Assembly: GCA_022824945.1 (NCBI GenBank)
Contig: JAJDYX010000051.1
Coordinates: forward strand, 1-64,000
Origin: Candidatus Latescibacterota bacterium
GTDB taxonomy: Bacteria; Latescibacterota; UBA2968
Direction of reading: 5' to 3'
Length of the DNA: 64,000 bases
Shown piece by piece: positions 49,909 to 58,934 of this stretch. The position numbers were made by a program, and so were the translations under genes. Below the pieces are notes generated by a model, which was not told the DNA's origin, did no database searches, and saw only the letters and a list, made by a program, of their open reading frames with translations. How positions within the stretch are numbered: the stretch's first letter is position 1; every line of letters starts with the position of its first letter.

Positions 49909-52707
49909 CTAAGAAAAATCCAGAGCCATCTCCACGATCTCTTGCTGTTCGGCCAAATGCACCGACTGAATACCCGTGGCCGTTGCAGCCGTGGGCTTTC
50001 GTCCCAAATAGCGCACTGGCTTTTTGTTATCGAGCAATCGACGAAGTTTTGGCTCCATAAAATCCCAACTACCCATATTTTGCGGCTCTTCTTGTCCCCA
50101 AAAAATATCCGCATCGCCGTATTTCTCGAGTATAGCACCCACCTCATCCCATGGAAAGGGATAGTGTTCCTCAATCCGCACCAGCGCAAGCCGCTCGTCG
50201 CCCTTTTTGTCCCGTCCCTCTTTTAAGTCAAAAAAAACCTTCCCCGTACAGAAAACAACGCGCTTCACACCGCTGGGATCGGGCTGTGCGGGATCGTCTA
50301 AAACGGGATAAAACGCATCCTCGGACAAATCCTCGAGCGTTGAGGCCGATCCTTTGTGCCGCAATAAACTCTTTGGCATCATCAAAACGAGAGGCTTGCG
50401 AAAAGCGCGCAGCATCTGGCGACGCAACAAATGAAAATACTGCGCGGGCAACGTGGGACAACCCACCTGCATATTGTCTTCGGCACACAACGCCTGAAAA
50501 CGCTCTAACCGCGCACTCGAATGCTCTGGACCCTGGCCTTCAAACCCGTGTGGCAACAGCATCACCAGCCCGCTCATCTTTTCCCATTTAGCCTCAGAAC
50601 TGGAAATAAACTGATCGATAATCATCTGCGCGCCATTGGCAAAATCGCCAAACTGAGCTTCCCAGATCGTCAATTTATTGGGATTGGCATAACTCACGCC
50701 AAACTCAAAGCCCAGCACCGCCAATTCCGAAAGCATCGTATTATAGACCCTGAAACCACCCTGACCATCCGATAGATGATTCAGCGGTGAATAAATCGAG
50801 CCATTTTCAATATCGTGCCACACCGCTTGCCGATGGCTAAATGTACCCCGCTGAGAATCTTGCCCGGCCAATCGCACCGGGAACCCATCGACTAACAAAC
50901 TGCCAAACGCGAGCATCTCCGCACAACCCCAGTCCATACCCACCTTACCATGGACCATTTGCATGCGGTAATCGAGTTGGCGCACCAATTTGCGATAGGC
51001 GTTAAATCCCTCGGGCACAGTCGTCGCCTTTTCGGCAATATCAATCAATATTTCTCTGCTCACCGCGGTTTTTGCCGTGCGGTCTGCGCCCGCCTTCCCA
51101 AACCCCTTCCACGCGCCCCCGAATGTTGGCTCGCGCGGTTTTGCCTTTTGATTTTTCGCATCGACGAATGCCGCCTCGAGTTTCTCGCGCACAGCCTGCT
51201 TCATCGCATCGACATCATCTTCTGTTGCGATATTTTGCTCAATCAAACGCCTCGAATACAGATCGACAACCGTTGGATGCTCGGCGATTTCAGCAGATTG
51301 CAGGGGCTGTGTAAAAGCGGGATCGTCGGATTCATTGTGACCGTATCGGCGATAACACCACAGGTCGATAATCACATCGTTTTTAACCGCCTGACGATAC
51401 GCCATTGCCATACGCGCCGCGTGTACCACAGCTTCGGGATCATCGGCGTTGACGTGAAAAATGGGCATCTTAACAATCTTCGCCACATCTGTTGGATACG
51501 CTGTAAAACGGGACTCCCGGGGCAGAGCGGTAAAACCGATCTGGTTATTCACAACAATGTGAATCGTACCCCCATTATCATAGCCATCCAGATGGGACAA
51601 GCAAATCGTCTCTGGCACAATGCCCTGCCCTGCAAAAGCGGCATCGCCGTGGATAATCAACGGTACGATATGCTCGTGCTGAATATCGCCTTTTGTCTCT
51701 TGCTTCGTACAAACAATGCCCTCAATCACGGGATTGACCAACTCGAGGTGACTCGGATTGGGCGTCAAACCCAAATGCACCGTGTGACCATCGCGCGTGA
51801 CATACTCATGGGCGAATCCCATGTGGTATTTTACATCGCCCGACCCCTCGGAGCGACCCACTTCAACGCCCTCAAATTCACTGAATATCTCCGGATAGGG
51901 CTTTTGCATAATATGCGTGAGCACATTGAGCCTGCCGCGATGCGCCATCCCCATCACCATTTCCTGGACATTTAACGCAGCCCCCGTTTCAATAAGCGCG
52001 TGCAACATCGGGATCAGCGCTTCGCCGCCTTCAATAGAAAATCGCTTTTTCCCGATATATTTAACATGCAAAAATTGTTCAAACTCCTGGGCCTCGATCA
52101 ATTTTCTCAGCAGGTCTCGGCATTGTTCTGCGCTGAATTTTGGCCGATTTAATATTGGCTCCATGTGCTGTTCCAGCCACTCGTGCTGGCTCTTATACGG
52201 AATATCTGTGTACTCTACCGCCACAGAACTGCAGTATGTTTGCCTGAGCTTTGCAACGAGGTCGCGCAACGTACCGTCCGTGGGACCGAGGAACCCGCCA
52301 TTGCCGACAATTTGATCCAGGTCCTCTTCTGTAAAGCCGTATTCAGACAACTCCAATAGCGGATACGGTGGGCGCGTATAACTCATCGGCGCGATATCAG
52401 CGACAAGGTGCCCCCATGTGCGATAGGCATTGACCAGAGCCATAGCCCCCTGTTGCCTATTCGCATCCATACGGGTATATTCCTCCAACGTGTCATAAGC
52501 ATCGAGAAACGCCATGACATCTTCCTCCGCCTGGCTTTCACCTGACGTATCTGGCGTCATGTCGGCGCCATCGCGTTGCATTCCCAAATCAAAACCCGCA
52601 AAAAATATATGCCATCTTTCATCCACCAGTTTTGGGTCTTGTTTGTACTTCTCATACATCGCGTCGATGTAATCGGCATTGGCAATCGCAGCAATATCGA
52701 ATGACAT
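49909..52707 (-). CDS. sucA: 2-oxoglutarate dehydrogenase E1 component
   Basis: A 932-aa ThDP enzyme from ATG 52707 (GTGGAG upstream), a normal length for SucA. Landmarks: MGMAHRGRLNVLTHIM, HIVVNNQIGFT and HGDAAFAGQGIV in the ThDP-binding part, RRYGHNESDDPAFTQP, and LLPHGFEGQGPEHSSAR in the pyrimidine-binding domain. An N-terminal helix (ANADYIDAMYEKYKQDP) typical of E1o binds E2. It decarboxylates 2-oxoglutarate and is the first gene of sucA-sucB-lpd, spaced by 12 bp each. This supports an oxidative TCA cycle. Confidence 0.96.
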   Translation of the reverse strand: MSFDIAAIANADYIDAMYEKYKQDPKLVDERWHIFFAGFDLGMQRDGADMTPDTSGESQAEEDVMAFLDAYDTLEEYTRMDANRQQGAMALVNAYRTWGHLVADIAPMSYTRPPYPLLELSEYGFTEEDLDQIVGNGGFLGPTDGTLRDLVAKLRQTYCSSVAVEYTDIPYKSQHEWLEQHMEPILNRPKFSAEQCRDLLRKLIEAQEFEQFLHVKYIGKKRFSIEGGEALIPMLHALIETGAALNVQEMVMGMAHRGRLNVLTHIMQKPYPEIFSEFEGVEVGRSEGSGDVKYHMGFAHEYVTRDGHTVHLGLTPNPSHLELVNPVIEGIVCTKQETKGDIQHEHIVPLIIHGDAAFAGQGIVPETICLSHLDGYDNGGTIHIVVNNQIGFTALPRESRFTAYPTDVAKIVKMPIFHVNADDPEAVVHAARMAMAYRQAVKNDVIIDLWCYRRYGHNESDDPAFTQPLQSAEIAEHPTVVDLYSRRLIEQNIATEDDVDAMKQAVREKLEAAFVDAKNQKAKPREPTFGGAWKGFGKAGADRTAKTAVSREILIDIAEKATTVPEGFNAYRKLVRQLDYRMQMVHGKVGMDWGCAEMLAFGSLLVDGFPVRLAGQDSQRGTFSHRQAVWHDIENGSIYSPLNHLSDGQGGFRVYNTMLSELAVLGFEFGVSYANPNKLTIWEAQFGDFANGAQMIIDQFISSSEAKWEKMSGLVMLLPHGFEGQGPEHSSARLERFQALCAEDNMQVGCPTLPAQYFHLLRRQMLRAFRKPLVLMMPKSLLRHKGSASTLEDLSEDAFYPVLDDPAQPDPSGVKRVVFCTGKVFFDLKEGRDKKGDERLALVRIEEHYPFPWDEVGAILEKYGDADIFWGQEEPQNMGSWDFMEPKLRRLLDNKKPVRYLGRKPTAATATGIQSVHLAEQQEIVEMALDFS

Positions 52708-52843
52708 GGCAATCTCCACTTTTCTAAATGCCTTAAGTATATGTACACACCCGTTGAAAAAGTAACGCCTGTAACGCATCATGTCAAGATGGCAGCGGTC
52801 AGAAATTAGCGGTCAGCCCGCTCCAACCCTTAATTCTCAACGC

Positions 52844-53599
52844 TTAATTTTTTCTTCCCAATACAGACTTTGTCTTTCGCGCGAATTGATAGAGCCTGAA
52901 AGAATGGCGCAGCAGGGGCAGTGCCCCCCATCCAAGATGGTATTTTCTGCGAATACGCCACATAGCCCGATCCCTATCTTCGCGCTGGCTTACACTGTGT
53001 GGATGCACCCTATAATAATATAATGCCTCAGGCACATACTGCCCAATCCCCCCCTGTATGAGCGCGATATTCAGCCACAAATCCCAATCCTGATATCGGC
53101 GCACATCGGGATCAAATCCTGGAAAGCTATCAGCTCGAATCAACGCGGCGAGATCAATATAATTTCCGGCGCGCAATCGCCGCACATCAAACGGGCCGGA
53201 CACCTCGCGCTCGCCCTGTTGTAAATCGCCATCGTCAAACACAATGCGATCGCCATAAGCAAATGTGGCCTGAGGAACCTCCTGCAACGCGCCGTAAAGC
53301 ACATATAGAAAGCGCGGCATCATCACATTATCCGCATCAAAAAACGCGACATAAGAAGTCGAAACCTTCAAAAAACCAAAATTTCGAGCGCGGTTGCCAT
53401 TGCGAAAATTGACGCGACAATACTGCACATCGGAAAAAGCCGCTACAACATCTGCCGCATTATCCTCACTGGCATCATCAACCACCACCACCTGGCGAGG
53501 CAAAAGCGTCTGTGACAAAACCGAATCCAAACACGCGGCGAGATAATGCCCGTAATTATGCGTGGTAATCACCACCCCAATGTCTGCTCGCGCACTCAT
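52844..53599 (-). CDS. Family 2 glycosyltransferase
   Basis: A 251-aa GT-A protein from ATG 53599, which overlaps the preceding oxidoreductase stop (ATGA). Landmarks: IGVVITTHNYGHYLAACLDS, VVVVDDASEDNA, RARNFGFLKVSTSYVAFFDADNV (DxD-like DAD) and DPDVRRYQDWDLWLNIAL. No membrane span is evident. It would add a sugar from a nucleotide sugar to an unknown acceptor. Pairing with a Gfo/Idh/MocA gene suggests a role in a modified glycan. Confidence 0.87.
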   Translation of the reverse strand: MSARADIGVVITTHNYGHYLAACLDSVLSQTLLPRQVVVVDDASEDNAADVVAAFSDVQYCRVNFRNGNRARNFGFLKVSTSYVAFFDADNVMMPRFLYVLYGALQEVPQATFAYGDRIVFDDGDLQQGEREVSGPFDVRRLRAGNYIDLAALIRADSFPGFDPDVRRYQDWDLWLNIALIQGGIGQYVPEALYYYRVHPHSVSQREDRDRAMWRIRRKYHLGWGALPLLRHSFRLYQFARKTKSVLGRKN

Positions 53600-54573
53600 A
53601 CAGACCAATCCGCCTGCTTCAACAGGGCAATTTGATACTGCAAATTCTTCAAAGCATCCGCACCAGAAACAACAACCCGCCCATCTTCGCCTCGTACATG
53701 TTTGCCAAATTCATCAATTAAAATATGCATAAAATCGCGGCAAATCACAGACTCGTCTCCGTGAACCAATCGCGCGCGATAAATACCCTCATCATCGGCA
53801 AACCCCTCCCAATTCACCAAAAAGCCATTCACGCCAAATTGCCGCACGGGAATCCCCTCATCAATATCGCGCAAAACAAACCGCACATCGCACCGTCCAT
53901 TGGGCATAACCACCTCAAAACCCGCGCGATTCTCCCGCTCGCCTATAGTACACGAGGCCGTTGCCCAATCAATTTCTCCCCCAGGCAAAAACCCCAGAAC
54001 CAAACTCAACGGATGGGAAGCCACATCAATCCAGATATCTTCTCGCGCCTTTGGACCCCCGCGCCCCTTCACCTCCATCTCCATCTCAAGCGATTCAACC
54101 TTATCCCACGCCCCCCGCACACGCGCGTAAAAATCGCGATAAATTGAAATCCCCGCGGGATATTGTGCAGACATCACCAGCGGCTTGCCAGCCTGCTCCG
54201 CCGCACGTACCACTGCCTGTCCATCTGCCAAAATATCGTCCAAATCCCTATCCACATCCCAGCACAAGGGCTTTTCACACACCACATGGCACCCACTTTC
54301 CAGAGCCATAATTGCATGCTCTCTGTGCAAATTAAAAGGACTTGAAACATCGACCACATCGGGCTGTTCAGCCGCCAGCATCTGCGCCACATCTGTATAT
54401 GCACGCCCATCAAATCCAAAATACGCCTGCAATTGCGACCGGGTTCTTGCACACGACTCTTCCGAAGTCCCCACAAATGCCACCACCCGGGACCCCGACA
54501 AATGGTGCCACCGCGCGTGGTGCTGCCCAATACCACTCGCACCAACCACAGCGACTTTTAATCCATCAGACAT
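53596..54573 (-). CDS. Gfo/Idh/MocA family oxidoreductase
   Basis: A 325-aa NAD(P)-dependent protein. N-terminal Rossmann start VAVVGASGIGQHHARWHHLSG, then DVVDVSSPFNLHREHAIMALESGCHVVCEKPL with the conserved EKP Lys. The C-terminal domain has a His/Asp-type active site (IWIDVASHPLSLVLGF). It probably oxidises or epimerises a sugar or cyclitol. It is translationally coupled to a glycosyltransferase downstream. A good promoter lies at 54613-54640. Confidence 0.88.
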   Translation of the reverse strand: MSDGLKVAVVGASGIGQHHARWHHLSGSRVVAFVGTSEESCARTRSQLQAYFGFDGRAYTDVAQMLAAEQPDVVDVSSPFNLHREHAIMALESGCHVVCEKPLCWDVDRDLDDILADGQAVVRAAEQAGKPLVMSAQYPAGISIYRDFYARVRGAWDKVESLEMEMEVKGRGGPKAREDIWIDVASHPLSLVLGFLPGGEIDWATASCTIGERENRAGFEVVMPNGRCDVRFVLRDIDEGIPVRQFGVNGFLVNWEGFADDEGIYRARLVHGDESVICRDFMHILIDEFGKHVRGEDGRVVVSGADALKNLQYQIALLKQADWSV

Positions 54574-54612
54574 TTTACTCTCCTCGCATTGAGATCAAAA
54601 AAACACTGCGCT

Positions 54613-54640
54613 ATAATAGGTACTTGTCCCAAAAATTCAA
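54613..54640 (-). promoter_or_regulatory. Promoter for the oxidoreductase-glycosyltransferase pair
   Basis: TTGAAT (54640-54635), 16-bp spacer, TATTAT (54618-54613), 40 bp before the oxidoreductase start. Confidence 0.6.
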
Positions 54641-54711
54641 CTCTTTTCAGGTAATCGCCAAAGCTAAATTAATCTGACTTATCATAATTTGGAAAAAAAT
54701 AAAAAAACCTG

Positions 54712-54768
54712 TTGACATAAGCCCAACATTTGTTTTATTTGTTGGGCGAGTGTTTTATTAGTAAAACA
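54712..54768 (+). promoter_or_regulatory. Promoter-like site overlapped by two palindromes
   Basis: TTGACA at 54712-54717 is followed by the inverted repeat GCCCAACA (54721-54728) and TGTTGGGC (54740-54747), and then by TGTTTTA (54751-54757) and TAAAACA (54762-54768). A -10 near 54735-54741 is only weakly matched. The first palindrome would cover a -10 region, like an operator. The rest of the 54574-54938 gap shows nothing else definite. Confidence 0.5.
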
Positions 54769-54938
54769 TTTTTATAGACCGCCAAACAAAAAAGACCACC
54801 TCCCGTTTCAAGAGCCTGCCAGCCCGGCGGAAGATGGTCAGAGTCACGCCAAAAGCACAACTCACATTCAAATTAGGGTATTCCACGCACCATGTCAACC
54901 CACTTTGAATGGTCTTGTGTTTCACACAGGAGAAAAGC

Positions 54939-56057
54939 ATGCGCTTCAAATTGCTCGCTTCGTTCTTATCTCTCACACTCGCACTACCCACCATAGCCGA
55001 AGAAAACAAACGGCCCGAATTGCCCAGTGGCATATACGACAAACCCTATATCAAACGCATGGGCAGAAATGTAGCTATCGGCGGATATATTGACCACGAA
55101 TTTGAATGGACAGAAGGAAAAGACAGCACCTTTGACCAGCACCGCTTCATCCCCTTCATCTTTTCGGAAATCACTGACCGAATTCACGTTTCATGCGAAA
55201 TCGAATTTGAACACGGCGGCCTCGTCAAAGGCAGCAGCAACACCGATGGCGAAATCAAACTCGAATACGCCGTCCTGGACTTCACCCTTAAAGAATCATT
55301 CAACTATCGGGGCGGTGTCATACTCTCGCCGCTCGGGCGTTTTAACCTCTTGCACGATAGCCCACTCAACGACCTGACTGAACGCCCCACTGTGAACCGT
55401 CAGATCATGCCATCCACCCTCTCAGAAGCAGGAATGGGCTTCTTTGGCACCTTTTATCCCTCTGAACTCTCCGTGGCAACTTATGAAATCTATCTGGTCA
55501 ACGGATTTAACGAAAAAGTCAACTCCGACGGAAAACTCCGCATTCGAAGCGGACGGGGCAGCCAAAAATCGGACAACAACCACGACAAAGCACTCGTCGG
55601 ACGATTCGGCTTCAGCCCGCGACTGGGCATTGACCTCGGCGCATCTTTCCACACGGGCAAATACGACGATGAGGGCAACAACCGCCTCTCTATCCTCGGT
55701 GCCGACGCGCAATTTACACAGGGATCCTTTGAACTTCAGGGCGAATACGGACAGGCCACCGCCGATGGATTTAACGGCGACCAGCGCGGTGCTTATGCAC
55801 AGACCAACTTTCACTTTGGGCACGATCATTTCTTATCAGAATCCGTGTTCACAGCTATTGCGCGCTGGGACTGGGTCGATTTTGATACATCGGTAAGTGG
55901 CGATTCGGAATACGGGATCACCTTTGGCTTGAACTTCCGCCCCGTTGAAGACGCGGTGTTTAAGCTGGATTACAACACCACCTATAAAACCCCGGCAAAT
56001 GGCGACAAAGGCGATGGCGTTGGACGCCTCTTCTTTTTGATTGCATCGTATTTCTAA
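54939..56057 (+). CDS. Outer-membrane porin-like protein
   Basis: A 372-aa protein from ATG 54939 (CAGGAGA upstream). Signal peptide MRFKLLASFLSLTLALPTIA. The mature protein alternates beta strands throughout (NVAIGGYIDHEFEWTEG, HVSCEIEFEHGG, LVGRFGFSPRLGIDLGASFH, FELQGEYGQATADG, FKLDYNTTYKTP) and ends with LFFLIASYF, a barrel-type aromatic terminus. It is probably a general or solute-selective channel. It leads a three-gene run with an FMN-binding protein and a PepSY-like membrane protein, which hints at a substrate tied to redox or metal uptake. Confidence 0.8.
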   Translation: MRFKLLASFLSLTLALPTIAEENKRPELPSGIYDKPYIKRMGRNVAIGGYIDHEFEWTEGKDSTFDQHRFIPFIFSEITDRIHVSCEIEFEHGGLVKGSSNTDGEIKLEYAVLDFTLKESFNYRGGVILSPLGRFNLLHDSPLNDLTERPTVNRQIMPSTLSEAGMGFFGTFYPSELSVATYEIYLVNGFNEKVNSDGKLRIRSGRGSQKSDNNHDKALVGRFGFSPRLGIDLGASFHTGKYDDEGNNRLSILGADAQFTQGSFELQGEYGQATADGFNGDQRGAYAQTNFHFGHDHFLSESVFTAIARWDWVDFDTSVSGDSEYGITFGLNFRPVEDAVFKLDYNTTYKTPANGDKGDGVGRLFFLIASYF

Positions 56058-56078
56058 AAAGAAGGGCTGGAGAAAATA

Positions 56079-56654
56079 GTGATAAAAAATAAGTATGTGT
56101 TCTGTATCCTGGTCTGCCTGCTGGCGGGACTTGGATTCGCGCAGGGTCCCGATGGCCCAGAGGCTATCACTGTATATCTCACAGAAGAACAGGCTCTAAA
56201 AAAAGCCTTCCCAGAAGCAGACACGCTCTGGAGCGAAGTCTGGACTCCAACCCCACAAGAACGCCGGCGCATTGAACGGCGGTTGGGGTGGCGCCTCGAA
56301 GAACCCGATTTCACGATTTTTCAGGCAAAAAAAAATGATCGGCATCAGGGATACGCGATCATCACGAATCAAATTGGCCTCTACAAACCCATCACCTTCA
56401 TCGTCAAGGTCAAACCCGACCACCGCGTTGGCGGTGTCTGGATCATGGTCTATCGAGAATCGCGAGGCGGTGAGGTCAAACGGCAGCGATTCTTGACCCA
56501 ATACAGGAACAAAAACATCGATCATCACATTCGTCTCAACCGCGACATTATCGGCATCAGTGGCGCAACCCTATCGGTACGCGCCTTAAATGCGGGCGTC
56601 AAGAGAGTTCTCACTCTCCTCGATGTCATGTACTCGGAAAAAGAATCCCAATGA
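56079..56654 (+). CDS. Periplasmic FMN-binding domain protein
   Basis: A 191-aa protein from GTG 56079. Signal peptide or N-anchor VFCILVCLLAGLGFA. The FMN_bind domain ends with GISGATLSVRAL, where the S-G-A-T-x-S motif is the flavin-transferase target and Thr in it would carry covalent FMN, as in NqrC and RnfG. An ApbE-type transferase would be needed and is not seen here. It lies 21 bp after the porin-like gene and its stop overlaps the next start (ATGA). It probably moves electrons at the membrane. Confidence 0.82.
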   Translation: MIKNKYVFCILVCLLAGLGFAQGPDGPEAITVYLTEEQALKKAFPEADTLWSEVWTPTPQERRRIERRLGWRLEEPDFTIFQAKKNDRHQGYAIITNQIGLYKPITFIVKVKPDHRVGGVWIMVYRESRGGEVKRQRFLTQYRNKNIDHHIRLNRDIIGISGATLSVRALNAGVKRVLTLLDVMYSEKESQ

Positions 56655-57439
56655 GTGCTACACCTGAAGTCTCCACACGTCGGAGTACAACCATCCCGCT
56701 TCACAAAGAACAGCCCAAAACGCGAAAAAAACGCGCCGAATTTTTCCGCAAACTCCATCGCTATGTCGGCATAGGCGCACTCATATTTTTATCTCTTCTC
56801 GCCATCTCGGGCTTTTTGCTCAATCACCCCGGCCTGCTCGGCGCGCCCTCTGAACGCACCCTCTCATTTGCGGTTGACCCCCGCGATCCCCAACACCTCT
56901 ATCGCGGCACGCGCTCGGCTCTTTATTCCTCTGAAGACGGCGGCAAAACCTGGACCGAGGTCCCGATGCTCTTCGCGGCAGAACGCGCCGTTGACATCGC
57001 CTATACACCCGACAATCCCGACCACATTTACGTCGTCCTCGAAGACCTGGGCCTCATTCGCTCAACCGACGGCGGCATCGTATGGGAGCAAATCTCCCTC
57101 GGATTTATGCCTCTCGCCGAAGGTGTTCGCCTCCAGCGCATTGGCATTGGCTCCACCCAAAATTTGAACCTGTGGACCTCAGGTGGCCTGCTCACCAGTT
57201 CCAACGGCGGAAAAACATGGGCCTCCGTCGCCCAATCTACAAAACCCGGACGCGACCTCTACACGATCATGCACCAGATTCACACGGGTTATTTCTTCGC
57301 CGATTGGTTTGTCTATCTCTACGACATCGCCGCCTGGGGCCTGATCGGCCTGTCCATCTCTGGCCTGGTCATCTGGTGGCGCACCAAACCTGTGCTGACA
57401 TGGTGGAAGTCAGTAAAGCGCCGCCTACATCGTACATAA
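56651..57439 (+). CDS. PepSY-like membrane protein with BNR-type repeats
   Basis: A 262-aa protein coupled to the FMN gene by ATGA. N-terminal span RKLHRYVGIGALIFLSLLAISGFLL and C-terminal span YLYDIAAWGLIGLSISGLVIWW resemble the paired helices of PepSY-associated reductases, with His residues near both spans (LHRYVG and HQIHTG) that could bind haem. Between them is a periplasmic segment with three Asp-box-like motifs (SSEDGGKTWTEV, RSTDGGIVWEQI, SSNGGKTWASV). The combination is unusual. It may pass electrons to the FMN protein. Confidence 0.75.
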   Translation: MSATPEVSTRRSTTIPLHKEQPKTRKKRAEFFRKLHRYVGIGALIFLSLLAISGFLLNHPGLLGAPSERTLSFAVDPRDPQHLYRGTRSALYSSEDGGKTWTEVPMLFAAERAVDIAYTPDNPDHIYVVLEDLGLIRSTDGGIVWEQISLGFMPLAEGVRLQRIGIGSTQNLNLWTSGGLLTSSNGGKTWASVAQSTKPGRDLYTIMHQIHTGYFFADWFVYLYDIAAWGLIGLSISGLVIWWRTKPVLTWWKSVKRRLHRT

Positions 57440-57441
57440 AA

Positions 57442-57472
57442 AAAGTGCCCTCATCATCCGAGGGCACTTTTT
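57442..57472. terminator. Bidirectional terminator
   Basis: AAAGTGCCCTC (57442-57452) and GAGGGCACTTT (57460-57470), perfect 11-bp stem, 7-nt loop, with A/T runs on both sides. It serves the converging PepSY-like and ferritin genes. Confidence 0.88.
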
Positions 57473-57491
57473 GTGTACATCGCCTTATCTA

Positions 57492-57971
57492 TCATCCCAT
57501 ATCTCGATCCAACAAAAATAATCCATAAGCGTCATCACCCACCAGCTTCAACTTTTGCACCATACTCCCGATTTGCGCCTCCTCTTCTACCTGTTTCTCT
57601 ATAAACCACTTCAAGAAAATATCCGTTGCATGGTCGCGCTCATCCAGTGCGAGATCGACCAGATCATTGATCATCCCACTGGATTTCTGCTCTTGCCGAT
57701 GCGCATCTTCAAGAACCTCCATAGGTGATGCCCATTCAGAAGGGGGTTCGGCGATCTGCTTGAGTAGAACCCTGCAGTTTCGCGCATTGATATAATCCAC
57801 AATCTTGAGCGCGTGCATCCGTTCTTCCTTGTATTGCTCGCGCATATATTTGGCAAACCCGTGCAGATTTACCCCGTGAAAATACGTCTCCATGGCGAGA
57901 TAGTGAAATGCCGAATGAAACTCAAAATTGAGTTGCTCGTTTAAAGCCATGAGGACCTTTTTGGGAATCAT
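57492..57971 (-). CDS. Ferritin, copy 1
   Basis: A 159-aa ferritin from ATG 57971. Ferroxidase-type ligands sit in LNEQLNFEFHSAFHYL, YKEERMHALKIVDYI (ExxH) and VEEEAQIGSMVQKL. It stores iron as a mineral core after oxidising Fe(II). AGGAGG lies 13 nt before the ATG, a long spacing, so translation may be weak or tuned. It is transcribed away from a second ferritin gene. The 257-bp gap between the two holds the promoter of copy 2. Confidence 0.92.
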   Translation of the reverse strand: MIPKKVLMALNEQLNFEFHSAFHYLAMETYFHGVNLHGFAKYMREQYKEERMHALKIVDYINARNCRVLLKQIAEPPSEWASPMEVLEDAHRQEQKSSGMINDLVDLALDERDHATDIFLKWFIEKQVEEEAQIGSMVQKLKLVGDDAYGLFLLDRDMG

Positions 57972-58152
57972 AACAAAAAACAAACCTCCTGTTGGGTGGC
58001 TTATGAGCCACACTGGGGTAGTCAAATGCTCCGCGTTTAGAAACTGCTAAAGTTTTACGCAATTTCGCAAAAAGAATCAATAGAAAAATGCCGTACACGA
58101 CTGGGGACTTCGCACTCTAAATATCGTATAATCAACCAATTATTTTAATAGG

Positions 58153-58180
58153 TTGACAAAACTCATATTTTTCCTATACT
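58153..58180 (+). promoter_or_regulatory. Promoter of ferritin copy 2
   Basis: TTGACA (58153-58158), 16-bp spacer, TATACT (58175-58180), 48 bp before the start codon. Near consensus. Confidence 0.75.
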
Positions 58181-58228
58181 TATCCCCCCTCGATACAGCT
58201 TTTCTCTCCCTCGCAACAGGAGGACACC

Positions 58229-58747
58229 ATGATCAACACAAACATAACCGCCGCGCTCAATGAGCAACTCAATATGGAATACTACTCGGCGTATAGTTAT
58301 CTGGCAATGTCCGCGTATTTTCTCACGCAAAATCTCAATGGCTTTGCCCATTGGATGCGCGTCCAGGCCCAGGAAGAACTCACCCATGGCATGAAGATAT
58401 ACGACTTCCTCGACGACCGGGAGGCCGATATACGCTTTAGCGCCATTGAAACCCCCAAACAAAGTTGGGACAGCCCATTAGAAGTATTCGAAGATAGCCT
58501 TGCCCACGAGCAAAAAGTCTCTCAAAGCATCTACAACATCGCCGATCTCGCCCTGTCCGAACGAGATCATGCCACCCACACCTTTCTCCAGTGGTTTATT
58601 GCCGAACAAGTCGAAGAAGAAGCCATTGTCAGAGAATTGATCGACACGATCAAGCTGGTCGGCCCGGAAGGCAACGGCTTGTTCTTACTCGACCGCGACC
58701 TCGCCCAGCGAGGACTCAACGGCACAGACACTGTCGAGGGCCAGTAG
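58229..58747 (+). CDS. Ferritin, copy 2
   Basis: A 172-aa ferritin from ATG 58229 (AGGAGG 7 nt upstream). Metal ligands occur in LNEQLNMEYYSAYSYL, AQEELTHGMKIYDFL (ExxH) and VEEEAIVRELIDTI. It shares the ending GLFLLDRD with copy 1 and adds an acidic tail (GLNGTDTVEGQ). The two may form mixed shells or respond to different iron levels. Its good ribosome site and near-consensus promoter contrast with copy 1. Confidence 0.93.
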   Translation: MINTNITAALNEQLNMEYYSAYSYLAMSAYFLTQNLNGFAHWMRVQAQEELTHGMKIYDFLDDREADIRFSAIETPKQSWDSPLEVFEDSLAHEQKVSQSIYNIADLALSERDHATHTFLQWFIAEQVEEEAIVRELIDTIKLVGPEGNGLFLLDRDLAQRGLNGTDTVEGQ

Positions 58748-58780
58748 CAAGCCTGTAACTTGTTAAACAAGCGTTATTTA

Positions 58781-58809
58781 TTGACAAATGAAACTCTATT
58801 TATTATTTT
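58781..58809 (+). promoter_or_regulatory. Promoter-like site after ferritin copy 2
   Basis: TTGACA (58781-58786), 17-bp spacer, TATTTT (58804-58809). A 22-codon frame (MPISISLKKLKN and on) starts at 58818, but there is no support for it being translated. Confidence 0.45.
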
Positions 58810-58899
58810 CTCTCAACATGCCAATAAGTATTTCATTAAAAAAACTAAAAAATATGGCCTTGAGTTTCAAAATATCAGGAGAATAGCATAGAAAAAGGG

Positions 58900-58928
58900 T
58901 TGCATTCTAAAATTGAATCCGCTATCTT
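58900..58928 (+). promoter_or_regulatory. Probable upstream promoter of the sigma factor gene
   Basis: TTGCAT (58900-58905), 17-bp spacer, TATCTT (58923-58928). It would give a leader of about 305 nt before the sigma gene. Confidence 0.5.
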
Positions 58929-58934
58929 GTCTGC

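Noticed and set aside
50950-51975. A 341-codon plus-strand frame inside sucA
   Set aside because: sucA is intact here with all ThDP motifs; the antisense product has no family resemblance.
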